Positions 1 through 11,900 of a stretch of 64,000 nucleotides of DNA are shown in pieces. The notes below the pieces were generated by a model. It was not told the origin of the DNA. It made no database searches and was given only the letters and a program-made list of their open reading frames with translations. Positions within the stretch are counted from its first letter, which is position 1. The number at the start of each line of letters is the position of its first letter. Origin of the DNA: Euphorbia lathyris (Eukaryota; Streptophyta; Magnoliopsida; Malpighiales; Euphorbiaceae); NCBI RefSeq assembly GCF_963576675.1, contig NC_088915.1, forward strand, positions 41,941,501-42,005,500, in the 5' to 3' direction. Both the position numbers and the translations under genes were made by a program.

Positions 1-470
1 TAGAATAGGAGTGAGTAGAGGTATAGAGGAAGGTACTCTTGTTATACTCAGCTTCTTGTTGTAAAAGGTTTGATGCTCTACCGTTAAAAAACTCAGTAGA
101 GAATTCGAAAGCTCGGAACGTGTTCCGGGGACAGGACGTAGGCGTAGAGGCCGAACCTGGATAAATCTGCTGAGTAACATCGTTCTAACCTTAAACTCCT
201 TTAATATATATATATATTGCTTGCTTAAACAAAACTGACCAAGTAAAGAGGTCACGCTGAGTTGTGTGCATTGAGTATCTGAGTTCAGGAATAGACTCAA
301 GTGCTATCTCCTGACTCAAAGAAAGAAGCTGACTTAGTCACCAGTTGACTAAGCTAGTGTCTTACTTCACTCAGCGCGCTGTGTAATTCCTTTTCAAAGT
401 AAAAGAAGTCAGCCTTAACGTACTAAAATTTTAAATAGTTCCTATCCCCCCCCTTGGAACTAACCTATTG
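1..470 (+). repeat. LTR-like noncoding retroelement sequence (left edge)
   Basis: There is no convincing gene here. The stretch around 126-165 (acaggacgtaggc, gccgaacctggataaatct) and the C-run at 447-456 followed by ttggaac resemble the 3' part of plant Ty1/copia LTRs, where such motifs precede the primer binding site. This is resemblance only. The other LTR lies outside the window, so the element cannot be delimited. Confidence 0.3.
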
Positions 471-720
471 CGTTATAAGGGACCAACAGATGGAACACCG
501 TCTGGAATCATATGAACATGATATTATGCTCTTAAAGGCCCGCATTGCTGTGCTCGAGATGGGAACCAGTACCATTGGGACCAAACAGTCTGTTTCTGAT
601 GCATCTCAACCTAGCCATACCAAGAACCAAGAAGAGAAGGAAGACAGTGAAACACATGTTCTCAAAGATGCTACTAAAGCAGGGGAGGAAGCTGAATCCT
701 CCCAATCTCCTACCATATAA
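454..720 (+). pseudogene. Short coiled-coil fragment, probably the C-terminal end of a retroelement protein
   Basis: An 88-codon open frame is hydrophilic, with an N-terminal heptad-like stretch (LESYEHDIMLLKARIAVLE) and a tail rich in E, K, S and T. I do not recognise a catalytic domain. The position, just upstream of a long noncoding 3' region and an LTR, suits the C-terminal end of the extra ORF downstream of pol in Athila-type elements. That is inference, and a chance ORF cannot be excluded. No upstream exon or ribosomal context supports an independent plant gene. Confidence 0.3.
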
Positions 721-1968
721 AGGTAAAGGTTCTCTCACTTGCTTGGCCTTGTTGCTTGTTTCTGCTGAATGTATGTTCTGCTGATGTTGTTTTCCCTGCT
801 CCATTTTGTCTCTCATTAAGGAGAATGTTTTGTATAAGTTGGGGGTAGGGGAATCAACATCTTAGTATTTGAGTATTCATGCAATCTTGTCACCCCCCTC
901 CTGCCTTGTTTAAACTTTTGCTTCACTTTATAAACTATCACCCCACAAAAATCAAAGCACATCATCACCATACACCCTGTGCGCACCATCCATCCCTTAA
1001 TAGCCTGTTTAAATAATCATCTCTAGTTAGGTTTTCCATGCAATTTAATTGATTGACTCTTTGACAATAATCTGTTAAGAAATTTACAGTTGAGTAGTTG
1101 TGCATGTCTTTTTCCTGAGATTGGTATCATAGTGGTGTTGCAAACGTACCTGGTGAGAATTGAGCCTAAATTATATGTTTGTGCAATTTATTTTTTTATG
1201 AGTGGGCTTTGCATGCTCTAGTTTAAGTTGATGTTGCCTTGGTTGCCATTTCAATAGGCATATGACTTTTTGGCATGAGATGACAACCCAAACACACATG
1301 TTCTCCGTAAACACACCCAAACCTTAAACAGCCCACTCACCATCAACCCTTTGTAATTGTGTTAAAAAATTCTACAAGGCCAATAATATGATGCACTGCA
1401 CTAAAAGGCTACTATATCTAGAGGAGGAGTTTCTATCCAAATATATATATATATATATCATCCAATAACTGTTTGGATACTCCCCTCTGAATAAATTAAA
1501 TTGATGCAGAATGTAAACACAAAAAGTTTGGCCTATTCACTATAGCAAAGGAAAGCTTCAAATAGACTCTTCACACCCCATTCTCCTATCACCTAACATA
1601 ATCCTCTTCCATCCAGAATCTTTTGATCATGCCAAGTAGTTGTAAGCTCTCTGTTTGGACCAAATTGCAAAATTGAACCTTTTACTTTGCATGCATTGCT
1701 GTCGAGTGACTTAAACACCTATGAGAGGAGTTAAACACCATGAAGTGTGAGTATATCAGATGCAACCTAAAGTGATGCTAATAAACTTCAGGAGAAACAC
1801 TTGCTCATTTATTTTCAACTTATGATTTTTTGATTGCATGTCTTGTCTTATGAGTCAAACTTTGAATTGCATCAACTTAGTTGGTCATGTTTATTTATTG
1901 CCTGTTCTTTCACCACTTTTTATAATGTGTTGCTTGAGGACAAGCAAAAGCTCAAGTTGGGGGTAATT
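721..1968 (+). other. Noncoding 3' region of an LTR element with two polypurine-like tracts
   Basis: No gene is visible in this 1.2 kb. Two G-rich tracts (aagttgggggtagggg at about 835-850 and caagttgggggtaattt at about 1953-1969) look like polypurine tracts. The second abuts the putative LTR start TGATGAG and follows the phrase gcttgaggacaagcaaaagc, which is common just before the 3' LTR of plant gypsy-type elements. An (AT)n run lies at 1441-1458. Confidence 0.4.
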
Positions 1969-2442
1969 TGATGAGAGCAATATGGACAAGTTTGTGAGAC
2001 AAAATGTTCATGGAAAAGATCATCAAAGACAGTTTTTGACCATTTAAGGAAGAAACAGCTAGAAATAACAGTTCAATAAGGATTCCTCTCGAACAACTAT
2101 AAAGAAGGGCAGAACAACATTATAAGAAGTAGAAACGGATCCAACATACGGGTTACGAACTTAAGCACGGGTCAAGCAAGATGAATGAGAGAAGGAAACA
2201 TGGATGACAGTTTGCATCCATCTTGTGCCAATGAAGGGCTGGGATTTAATTGTTTTGTTATGATATGTAGTTAGTTACTCTTTTTCCCTCACTGTTTAGG
2301 GCTAAATTTCTGTCCTATAAATACTTTATTTTGTGGTTGGTGAAGGGGATCTCTCCTTCAGCCACCTTTTATTACAGTTCTTAAAGTTTCTGTTTTAGAA
2401 GAATATTTTGGTTTGAACATCCTGTTCACTCATGAATATGAG

Positions 2443-3043
2443 TATGGATGTAAACGGGGCGGGACGGGGCGGGGATTGGAGTTCCAATCCCCGTTCTCCG
2501 ACTAAACGGGGAATCCCCATACCCGCGGGTATCCCCGTTTACCCATTTAAAGTTTAAAAGAATATATGAAAAAAAGAAACAAATGAAAAGAATAAAGAAT
2601 ATGACAAATAAATAGATGAGTATTTTTATGCGTATTAATCATAGGTTCAAAGTAACTCTTTTTATGCATATTACCGTATTTCACAACTTTGGTATATGAA
2701 CAATATGTAACCTGCTTGGGAGGATGCAAAGTAACTCTTCAGCAAGCAACATCACTTAGTTTTCTGATAAAATTAACATTTAGTCTTTAAAGCTCATTAA
2801 ATTTGTTGCCCACCTGATGTGGATTTTAGATAGGTACCAGCAATGCAGATAAAACAATTACATTCATTTTATTTTTTTTTATTAAATGGGGATTAAACGG
2901 GTAATCCGTCGGGAATCCCTGCGGGGCATAATACGGGGCGGGTTCGGGGATCCCCATGGGGCGGGGATACCCTTTCCCATCCTCGCCCATCCCCACTAAC
3001 GGGGCACATATTAGTTCCCGTCCCCGCCCCATTTACATCCCTA
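2443..3043. mobile_element. Non-autonomous hAT MITE (601 bp) with 8-bp TSD
   Basis: The terminal inverted repeats read TATGGATGTAAACGGGGCGG on the left and TAGGGATGTAAATGGGGCGG on the right. They are flanked by a perfect 8-bp duplication AATATGAG (2435-2442 and 3044-3051). An 8-bp TSD with a YARNG-type terminus is the signature of hAT transposons. There is no transposase frame. The ends are GC-rich and the interior AT-rich. It sits inside the LTR at 1969-3815 and so is younger than it. Confidence 0.85.
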
Positions 3044-3097
3044 AATATGAGTGAGTAGTTTCCTTTTGCCGGTCTAGCCAGCCATTAATGGTGATTG

Positions 3098-3295
3098 TAA
3101 GTATTACTGTTTCATTAATAAAGTATTTCTATCAATGAATGGTTGTCAATGGTATGCATAAATGCTTAGATTAAGATCAAATCTATGTGTTAGTAATAAG
3201 TATTACTGTTTCATTAATAAAGTATTTCTATCAATGAATGGTTGTCAATGGTATGCATAAATGCTTAGATTAAGATCAAATATATGTGTTAGTAA
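3098..3295 (+). repeat. Tandem duplication, 99-bp unit x 2
   Basis: The unit beginning taagtattactgtttcatt at 3098 recurs at 3197 with almost no change (aaatctatg versus aaatatatg). It lies in the 3' half of the LTR and looks like a recent replication-slippage duplication. Confidence 0.9.
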
Positions 3296-3815
3296 TAATG
3301 GATGTCACGACACTGCTCCAATGTTATGGAAACAACCATTTGATATACATTGTTGTGGACAGACATGAAAATGACCATATATCGAGGTTTCACTTGTGAA
3401 TGTTCTCTGTTGCCTAATGCTGGAACATCCTTAACACAAGGACACTTGGTTAAGCTTTGTTCTTAGAGTATTTGGAAATGGGACACCGGACCATAGTGAA
3501 AATAAAGAGAGGTACTCGAACAAGGAAACTTGGTTATTCTTCATTTTATGGAACAGTTGTGCTTATAGTTGCTTGTTTGGTGTAGTGCCAGGCCTACGCT
3601 TGTTCAAATCTGATATTCACATTTTTCTCCATCTTGTTATTTGTTTGCTTATGTTATTATCACAAAAACAACCTCAACTTATTGAACTCTAGCCGTTAAG
3701 GTAACTTTTCATTAGATTTAAAACTCAATCCCTGAGGAAATGACACTTGGCTTTATCCGACTACACACGATCTAGTGCACTTGCTAGAAGTCCGTATTTA
3801 ATATACCAAAATGCA

Positions 3816-5411
3816 TTTAATCAAATTAAAGTGCATTGAAGACAATTATTTAATTATCTTAACATCAATTTTGTATTTATTCAGATGCATTAATTACATT
3901 AAAATGTCATGAATTCAATCATATGATTATTTTTGACATCTTTAACCCTAGAGAAAGGGAATTTTCTGCATTTCTCAGTCCATGTCATTCTGGTTATCAA
4001 TATTTTGCCCAAGTGCAATTATACCAGTTTAGCTCATAACTTCAAGTCGTCAACATGGGTTGTTATGAAGAACCTCGCGGATAAGGTCAAACAAGTCCGA
4101 ATTATCAAGTAGCATCAGACCATCACTGTGGGTCGATACATTATTCCAACTTAACCATTGGACAGGATACAGGTCTAAACCAGTTCTTAGCACCTCCGAG
4201 ATGAGGTATTATAAAAGTCCAAACCAGTTCTCAGCACCTTCAGGATGAGGTATTATAAAATTCCAATCTTTATCCACTTCGTGTTAAAGTCAGCCATCTC
4301 CCCGAGACAAGAGGATCGCGCCACAGGAGACAGAGGGTGCATTTGTCAACTACTCAGGTATGAGTTTCTTTTCCCTCTCACCGTGCTATTTTCGATTAAG
4401 CAATTTTTACACTGAGGTTTTTATTTGACGCCTCTGCACCAAAATAATGCTTAATCGGGAGGCAACTTGTGAGCACGGACTTTTTTCCGACCCTAGTGAT
4501 GAGTCTATGTTACTTGCTTGCGGTTTTGTGTAGGTGGGCTTCACGTCATGTTGTACAGGAACACGAGATAAGATCCCAACCCCATCTTCTTCTTTTTAAG
4601 CTTGCTTTTTTTTTATCAAAACCCTTAAGTTGGTATTATTTCCTGGATTTAAAATCTGTGCATGTCACTTTATGTAACCAGTCGGGTATAGGGTCCTCGG
4701 TTGGGGACCAGCGTCACCGATCGGTGACCATTGACAGTTTTCAAGTAGTTTTTTTATTCAAATTTTATCCCAAAACTATATTTAAAAGGGACAAACTGCC
4801 AAAAACGGGGAGACAACAGTTTTTGAGAAAGGAGAGTGAAAAAAAGAAGATTTTTAGTGAAAATTAATAGAAATCAAGTGAAAGTGAGTGAAAACATAGA
4901 TTTTCCACCAAATTAAACACATTTGAGAGTATAAACACCCTACCAAACATTATATTATTAGTTTATATAGCTGAAAGCGGGTCTCCCACATCCCATTTCC
5001 CTATATTTGGATTCTTAAAGTCAATAAACTTCAAAGAATCACCATTTTGGGTTCAAGCCTTTAAATATTGTTACAAATTGGTTCTAAACTTATTTAGAAC
5101 TCCTTTATCAGACCTTTCAAAGTCACTACCTTTGGGTTTTTGGGTTGCTGATCTATGTTCCTGTCTGGTGTTCGTCGGCCTACCACGCACAACAAACTGG
5201 AAAAGTGCTCAAAAGGTAACTTCTGAAGGGTTTTAAAAGCCTTTCTTCCTTAAAGTGCAATCTTCTTCTTTTGATTTTACATGTTTTGGTTTACTTTGGG
5301 TTTTCTAATTAAGAAGGAACCTGTAAAGGGTCACCGAATCACTGATCAATGACCCCATCACCGATCGGACACCTCGTGTCAGATCGGTGACAAACAACAA
5401 ATATATAGAAT
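3816..5411 (+). other. Gene-free region, probably LTR or leader of the Athila-like host element
   Basis: I see no supportable gene. A 44-bp imperfect tandem duplication occurs at 4173-4260 (unit gtctaaaccagttcttagca..., second copy from 4217). The palindrome-like motif caccgatcggtgac appears near 4716 and related forms near 5355-5390. Because recognisable Athila-like gag begins at 5412, this stretch probably holds that element's LTR and leader. No PBS or LTR boundary could be fixed. Confidence 0.3.
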
Positions 5412-6837
5412 ATGTTTGCTGTAGAGACTCCACCTAATCCACAAATTAATACATTGACACCAGAAGATATACCAGTTGATGGTAGTGATGCAGCCCAAAG
5501 CCGCACCAAAACCACCAACAACAGTTCAATGTAATATGTGCCATATGAGCCACACGGGAATGTCCATTATCTATGGACCAGGATAATATGGTTTCCAACT
5601 TCATAAGGCAACAAAGTAATCCATACTTTAATACATACAACCCGGGGTGGAGGAATCATCCAAATTTCTCTTAGAGCAACACTCAAAATCTAGTCAATCC
5701 CGGACCACCCGGATTCCAACCGCCACAACATCATAAGCAGCCCCATTGTTGGTGTGCCCTAGTTCTTAGACATTGATTCATGTATATTGTATTATACTTT
5801 TGTCATTCTTGTATAGATACACTATTTGTGTTACATTAATAAAGGCATTAATCTAGTTCATTTATATCTTGTGCTATAATATGAATAGAGAATCCATTGA
5901 TTGACAATCGTAAAACCATATCCCAAGTCTATTCTATCATGGGAATGATTAGGGCCACATACTTGTATATTCGACGACTATATGATAGTAAATAATACTA
6001 GCCATAACACTTGTTAAGTTAGTTGTGAATATGGGTACATATTGTATACATGTGACTAGATCGATCCGTCAGAGAAAACTACATGGTGGTCGTGTCATAA
6101 GTTTTCTTAAGTAGGTCTCTAACTGTTTTCATACCAGATTTCATTATAATATCAATATGGATTTCAGTTCACTTTGACACACACCTAACAGGTCTGTAGC
6201 AAGATGCCAAATACGGGTATGATAGGGTGAACATGTGAACGCATTGGTATTGATAGTGAAGTGATGGAATTACCACTCACATAACAGTGAAATGATATCA
6301 CAAGCCACTTTATAAATGAGATTGATAAGTGTGCGGCCACACCCTAATAAGTAATTTACTTATATGATTCACTAATCTACTTAAGATCAAGAAATATCAT
6401 AAATAACAGAGGATGACAACCGCCATGCCTCTAGTTTATAATATTGATATCAAATGGTAAAAGAAGTTAAGAGATAACTATAGGGTCTCTGCATCTTTAG
6501 ACTTCTGAATCGCTGTATTAGTTGGGGGGCAGTAATGGTTTGCTAGCACCCACTTACTGTTTGTGGGCTGTGAGCCCACTGCTAGCTAAGGATAGTCTCA
6601 TAGGATCGTGCACATTGAACATCTGAGTTAGAACTCGCCGAGCTACTGCCCCAGTTTCAGCAAATGACACTCCCGAGGCTCAAGTAAGTATTCTTAACCC
6701 TCGTATATCTGATCCATTTTCTAATCCTCCTAAAACACATCTACTTACCGATCCCAACAACGTGCAACCAACACCGATTAAAATATTGTTTCCTCAACGA
6801 TTGCACAAACAAAAGATCGACAAACAATATCTAAAAT
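5412..6837 (+). pseudogene. Athila-like Ty3/gypsy gag and start of pol, broken
   Basis: Decayed reading frames give the familiar gag signature SNPYFNTYNPGWRNHPNFS at about 5616-5672, followed by a TAG where the family has Trp, then the proline-rich GPPGFQPP. After the inserted solo LTR (5749-6612) the frame resumes with KILFPQRLHKQKIDKQY at about 6784-6834, the conserved segment just before protease in Athila/Tat polyproteins. The next part of this host pol (TEGCSAILLKKL) reappears at 31732, beyond a 24.9-kb nest of insertions. Stops and missing segments show it is dead. Confidence 0.7.
5749..6612. mobile_element. Solo LTR (about 864 bp) inserted in the Athila-like gag
   Basis: The block is flanked by a direct repeat CATTG (5744-5748 and 6613-6617). 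Its ends read (T)TGGTGTGCCCTAG and ATAGGATCGTGCA. Gag-like coding sequence lies on both sides. It has no coding capacity, no PBS and no partner LTR, so it is best read as a solo LTR left by LTR-LTR recombination. The extra T at the left end makes the exact start uncertain by one base. Orientation is not proven. Confidence 0.6.
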
Positions 6838-7384
6838 TGATATCACGTTGCTTTCTTTACACCGGATAATGTGCCATTGTGCTCGGTCGGGGCACTCCGA
6901 TGCCTAAGTTAGTAATTTTTTGAATGAGAATAATCTGTAATCACAAAGGAAAGCTAGAATTGTGTGTACCTTTTGACGCCTTATTACAGAGGTATTTATA
7001 TAGGATTAAGTGATAACCGTAATGGCTCCGCTTTAACGCCTTTAATGAAGTGTAATGCCCTTTTAATGCGACTTAACTCTGATCTTTACCCCCAAGCCAT
7101 TATTGTCTTTAAGGGATCATTAATGTTTATTAATGATGGTGATTCCACCGTGTAACGGCTTAATGTCCTATCTTGGCAGATCGAGTAAAGACGTACCTCT
7201 CTATATGGTGGACCCCGGATGACCAAGGGTGTATCATTGTATAGCTATCATTCATTCGCCCTTACGCTAGACGTACGCCATATATCCTGAGTTGTCGAGT
7301 CTCTTGTGGCTTTTCTTCCTTTCGATCATTCTTTTAGGGAATATTCCTAGAGAAGCCCTAACAATAACATTGTGGATGTTATCA
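6838..7384 (-). repeat. 3' LTR of element H
   Basis: Read on the minus strand it begins TGATAACATCC and ends CGTGATATCA (547 bp). Just upstream of it on that strand is the purine-rich tract CGGGGGCTTC, a polypurine tract. It is nearly the same sequence as 30888-31414, the 5' LTR of H. On the low side it abuts the Athila-like pol frame after ctaaaat, which fixes the insertion point. Confidence 0.75.
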
Positions 7385-8698
7385 GAAGCCCCCGGAAAAG
7401 GTCCATTAAGCCCTTTAGGGCTTTTCATCTCCTCCGCATGTAGGTGGCATTTATTGCTTCTGACAGGCACTTTTTCCCATGCCATTTAGGTGTTAGCATG
7501 TGGCAATCCCAGCACGGACTCCCAAGTTGTCTTTCACTCACCTAATAAAAGTGCCTTCTTCATTTTCTCGATTTTCCTACTCCGATTGCTTTTCTTCTTC
7601 TTATTAAGTTCCTGCAAGAGATTTCTGCGATTTTTCCTCCATCTGCACACCAGATTTCCATGTAAGTTTCACCCTCTGCGTAGATATTTGGTTATTTCCA
7701 TCTTTATTTAGGTATGCATTCTTCATCTTGCACTTCTTATTCTGAAAGAACCATAGACATCGATCTGAAGCATACCCAGAAAACTTTTGTGGTGCCTCTA
7801 TCAGTTACAATTCTGATTGTAACAATGGAGGCCCATAATCTCACATCTGGGGAAGAAGCCATTTCTTCTGCCCCTAAAAAGAAATGGGAGAAAGTCCCAA
7901 AAATGGAGGTGACCCCCTCGAAAGTAGACCTCACCCTTTTGGTGACGCTTCAGTCCCTTTACCCCTGGCTTCAGGCGGCCGAATGTTTAATTCCTACGGT
8001 TTTTCAGAGACCCACCTCCCCTTCAAAGGGTTATTTCACCATATATCAAAGCCATATAGATAGAGGTTTTACCTATCCTGTCCCCAAGGTAATTGGGGAC
8101 ATTCTTGAATTTTTTAACATTCCAATCTACCAATTGCATCCAAACGGATGGCTTGACCTGATGCTAGATTTTTACCTAGCGGCGAATCTAGGTCTGGTTT
8201 TAAGCCCCCGGATCTTTCGGTCACTCCATACCATGTCCAAGCGCGGCGTGGAGGACCATATCACCTTTTCCAAACTAAAGGGTTATTCGCCATTTCATAG
8301 CAAGATGTCAATTGTCCACCATTGGGGACAAAGGTTTTTCTTTGTTAAGATAGCTGAGGACGTACCGTTAGGCTTTCCCACCGTCTGGAATTATAACCCG
8401 AAAGAACGGGCGAATAGAAGTTTCACACTTAACCAAGAGGAGAAAAACATTTTAAGAATACTCCGTTCAGTTAAGTATGACTTCTGGGCGTATGATCAAG
8501 TATTGGCGATCATGAAATCTGGCGAACCTTTGGTAACACAGCAGGATGGGGAGATCCGCTATACTTCTTATAAAGCTTTTGAAGGTATTATACATGCTTT
8601 TCCTCGCCTTATTAACTTCTTTCTCTTTTTTAACCCCTTCTTGCAGGGGGAGAACTAACGCCAAAGATGTCATTGTAAAAAAGTGGAAGCTTCAAGCC

Positions 8699-9362
8699 TG
8701 ATATTGTGTAGATTTAGCAACACCGTAAAGCGTCCCTGTGAGGCACCATTGGGATCGGCCGGGGGCACTCCGATGCCTAAGTCAGTAAACTTCTTAAGAG
8801 AATAAACTGTAATGACAAAGCAAAGCTAAGAAGAGTGTGTAAGTGTACCTCTGTTGTCATGTTACAAGGGTATTTATACAAGTTTGAGTGATAACTGTAA
8901 TAACCTTCTCTTAATGCTCTTTTAATGAAGAGTAATGCTCCTTTAATGCAGTCTAACTCTCTCCTCTAACCTCCAAGCTTTGGCAGGTTTTGAGATATCT
9001 TTAATGCTAGTTTAATGCTAGTGAGTTACGCCGTATAATCATTCGTTTCTTCCAAAGGCGGATCGCCATATGAGGCGGATCCCTTCTTCCTCTTACCGGG
9101 TGGATCTTTGTAAGAACCCGTGGCATGACACCGTATTTCCAACTATGAGCTGCATGGCGGATCATGAGTGGAACTCTATGAGACGACACCGTATTTCCCG
9201 TTATGCGCTGTGTGGCGGGTCGTAAGAAGAAATCCATGAGACGACACCGTATTCCTTTTGTACGCCATATACATCTTAGAGGCAGACCTTTTTCCCTTTA
9301 AGCCCTCTTTGTGAGGAAATATCTTCGGTTTAGTCCTCCATATTTCATGGCGGGTGTTATCA
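8699..9362 (-). repeat. 3' LTR of D2
   Basis: On the minus strand it begins TGATAACACCC and ends CACAATATCA. The tract AGGGGAGGCTTC directly upstream on that strand is a good polypurine tract. It matches 14421-15085 nearly base for base. Confidence 0.85.
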
Positions 9363-9690
9363 GAAGCCTCCCCTAAATGGTCTTTTAAGTTCTTTAGGAC
9401 ATCTCAGCTTCCTCGCATGCTGATAACGTTTATTGCGCCTGACAGGCACCCTTATCTATGCCAATGATGTTTTTACAGGTGGCAGTTCTTGACATGGATT
9501 TCGAAACTATTTAATCATTTCACTAAATAGAAAAGGTTTTCCCTTCAACTTCTTTCACTTTCACTTTTACTCTCTACGATTTTCTTCAATCATCTACAGA
9601 AGCTTAATCTCTCTTTACCTCTCGATTTTTCATATAAGTTCATCTTTCTGTTGTAATTTCTTTATTCTTTCTTGAATTTGTGTTTATTTA

Positions 9691-11900
9691 ATGCTTCTTT
9701 CATCTTCTACTTCTTCTTCCGAGAGAACCTCGATTTTGAACTTAAATTCCTCTTTAGTGCCTTCTTCGTTTCGTATTCCCATTGCGACTATGAAGGCCCA
9801 AAACCTTACCTCTGGAGAAGAAGCAAGTTCTTCTGCTCTTAAAAAGAAAGGGGCAAAATCCCCTAAAATTGAGGTGACCTCTTCCAGTTTTAGCTTTACC
9901 CTTCTGATAACCCTTCAATCTCTATACCCTTGGCTCCGAGCGGCTTCTTTCTTAGTTCCTACGCCTTATCAGAGACCTGCATCCCCTCCTAGGGGTTATT
10001 TTGCAGTCTACCAAAGCCATGTTGAGAGGGGATTTAGTTATCCGGTCCCCAAGATGATTAGGGACATTCTTGAATTTTTCTACATCCCTATTTACCAACT
10101 ACACCCAAATGGTTGGTTAGACTTAGTACTGGATACTTACTTGGCAGCAAATCTGGGCTTAATTCTGAGCCCTCGCATTTTCCGAACTCTTCACACCATG
10201 TCCAAGCGCGGGGTGGAAAGTCATATTACCTTTTCCAAATTGAAGGGTATTCGCCTTTTCATAGTAAAATGTCGAACGTCCATCGTTGGGAGCAAATATT
10301 TTTCTTTGTGAAGATACTGGAAGGCGTACCTCTAGGGTTTCCTGCTGGATGGAACTATAAGCCAAAAGAGAAGGCGAATCAGAAGTTTTACCTCACCCAA
10401 GAGGAGAAGAGTACTCTACGGATTCTTCGGTCTCTCAAGAATGACTTTTGGGCGTATGATCAAGCTTTGGCTATTATGAAGTCTGGCGAACCCCTAGTGA
10501 CGATACGGGACGGAGAGATCCGCTACAATTCTTTCAAAGCTTTTGAAGGTATCTTCTGCCTTTTTTGATTCGCCTTATTAACTTGTTTTTGTCTTTCGCC
10601 CCTTCTTGTATGGGGAGAATTAACACCAAGGATGTTATTGCAGAGCGGCGAAAACTTCAAGCTGCTCTGGTCGCCCAGGAGAAGGCGAATGCTGCGCTTA
10701 GCAAGAAGGACGGGAAGCGTCCTACAACCTCTGGTGCTCAAATCCCTCCTTCAAAAAAGCCCAGGGCGGAAGGTCCTCCTCAGGAGCAAGTTTCACAAGC
10801 CGGTGGATCGGATCAACAAATGATCCCGGCGAAGACTTCTAAGGTCTCCTTATTCTCCTCCTCCTTTTCTCAGGTATGCCTTTTCTTTTGATGTGTTTTT
10901 TTATAAAGAATATTAGGATTTACCTTTGTCTTAATATGCTCTTCATATGGATTTTCAGTCTTCAAAGCCTGATCTTGGAGGTTATTGGTTATCCACGCAT
11001 GGCCTCGGGTTGGTCCTAGCTCCGGACCATATAATGAATGATATTGAGGAAGCTATCGACAAGCTTCCTGTTGTTTTGGAGACGAGGGCCAAGTACAAGA
11101 CCCTAACTCACCTTAAGATGATCAAGCGGCGGTCTTTAGCAGTATGTGATATTCTTGATCCTGGTACCTTTCATAATTTCCTTCTCTAACTTACTATTTC
11201 TTTTACTATCTGTATCAGACCATTGATCATTATAATGCTGTGGAGGCGGACATCGCTATAAACGCGGTGAATGAAGCCCGTCTCAAGGAGCTAGAAGATG
11301 AAGTCTCCTTTGTCAGGTCCAATGCACAGGCGGCAAGTGCTTTGGCGAATGGTTTAAAGGAGAAGCTTACTGATCTGGAGAAGAAGTTAGAGGAGAAGAC
11401 CTCAGAAGCTGCCAAGTTGTCTGATGAGCTGAAGGCGGAGCAAGATAGGCGGGAGAAGGACTGGGAGCGTCTAGAGGGGGCATGCGGACTCCGTGCCTAC
11501 TACTATGACGAACGTATCCCGACGGCGGCTGTCTTGAAAGACTTCCCAAAGTCTGGCATTGACGATCCCTAAGTGGAAGTGCCTTCCGAGAATGAAGCAG
11601 TTTACTATGCTTCTTTAGAGGATGCCAGGGCGGTTATTTTCAAGGAAGCTTTTTCCCCTCCTACCATACCACAGAAGAGTGGAGAGATCATTGACTTGGA
11701 GGGCATTGTTCAGGATACGGAGGAAGCCTTGGGGGATGGCGATGCTGCACTTAATGAGGATCTTCCCAAGGCGGATGGACCGACAGAAAGCCAACATGAC
11801 CTTGCTCCTGAACGCCGAAGCCCGTTGAAGCTAACCCAAACTCCTCTCCTCTTGATGATAACATTGATGACCTTACTATTTAAGGTCTTTTTGATGTAAA
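9691..11900 (+). pseudogene. Antisense gene of D2, same family as in H
   Basis: The same architecture as the H gene is seen in one stretch. Exon 1 from 9691 carries the conserved YPVPKMIRDILEFF and QLHPNGWLDL segments and a frameshift near 10250, with the frame continuing to about 10550. Further blocks are 10617-10874 (charged linker), 10960-11142 (GYWLSTHGLGLVLAPDHI) and 11219-11570 (coiled coil ending in CGLRAYYYDERI). An in-frame TAA at 11570-11572 interrupts the acidic tail that goes on to 11900. Boundaries between blocks look like degraded introns; the acceptor TTGCAG of H has become TTGTAT here. H and D2 align over the whole gene. Function unknown. Confidence 0.6.

Larger units (their letters stand above)
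1969..3815 (+). repeat. 3' LTR of a gypsy-type element, interrupted by a hAT MITE
   Basis: The left boundary is placed at TGATGAG directly after the polypurine tract. The right end is approximate. The sequence around 3731-3790 (ccctgaggaaatgacacttggctttatccgac...gcacttgctagaag) is typical of the 3' end of plant Athila/Tat-type LTRs. Without the 601-bp insertion and its duplicated target the LTR is about 1.24 kb. The matching 5' LTR lies outside the window, so no target-site duplication can be checked. Confidence 0.45.

Noticed and set aside
2444..3043. Reading the MITE at 2443-3043 as Mutator-like with a 9-bp TSD
   Set aside because: A 9-bp repeat AATATGAGT can be counted, but placing the T in the element gives matched TA...TA tips and an 8-bp TSD, which fits hAT better.
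4469..4867. 132-codon plus-strand frame
   Set aside because: No domain, low-complexity C-terminus, and it lies in a region that looks like LTR/leader sequence.
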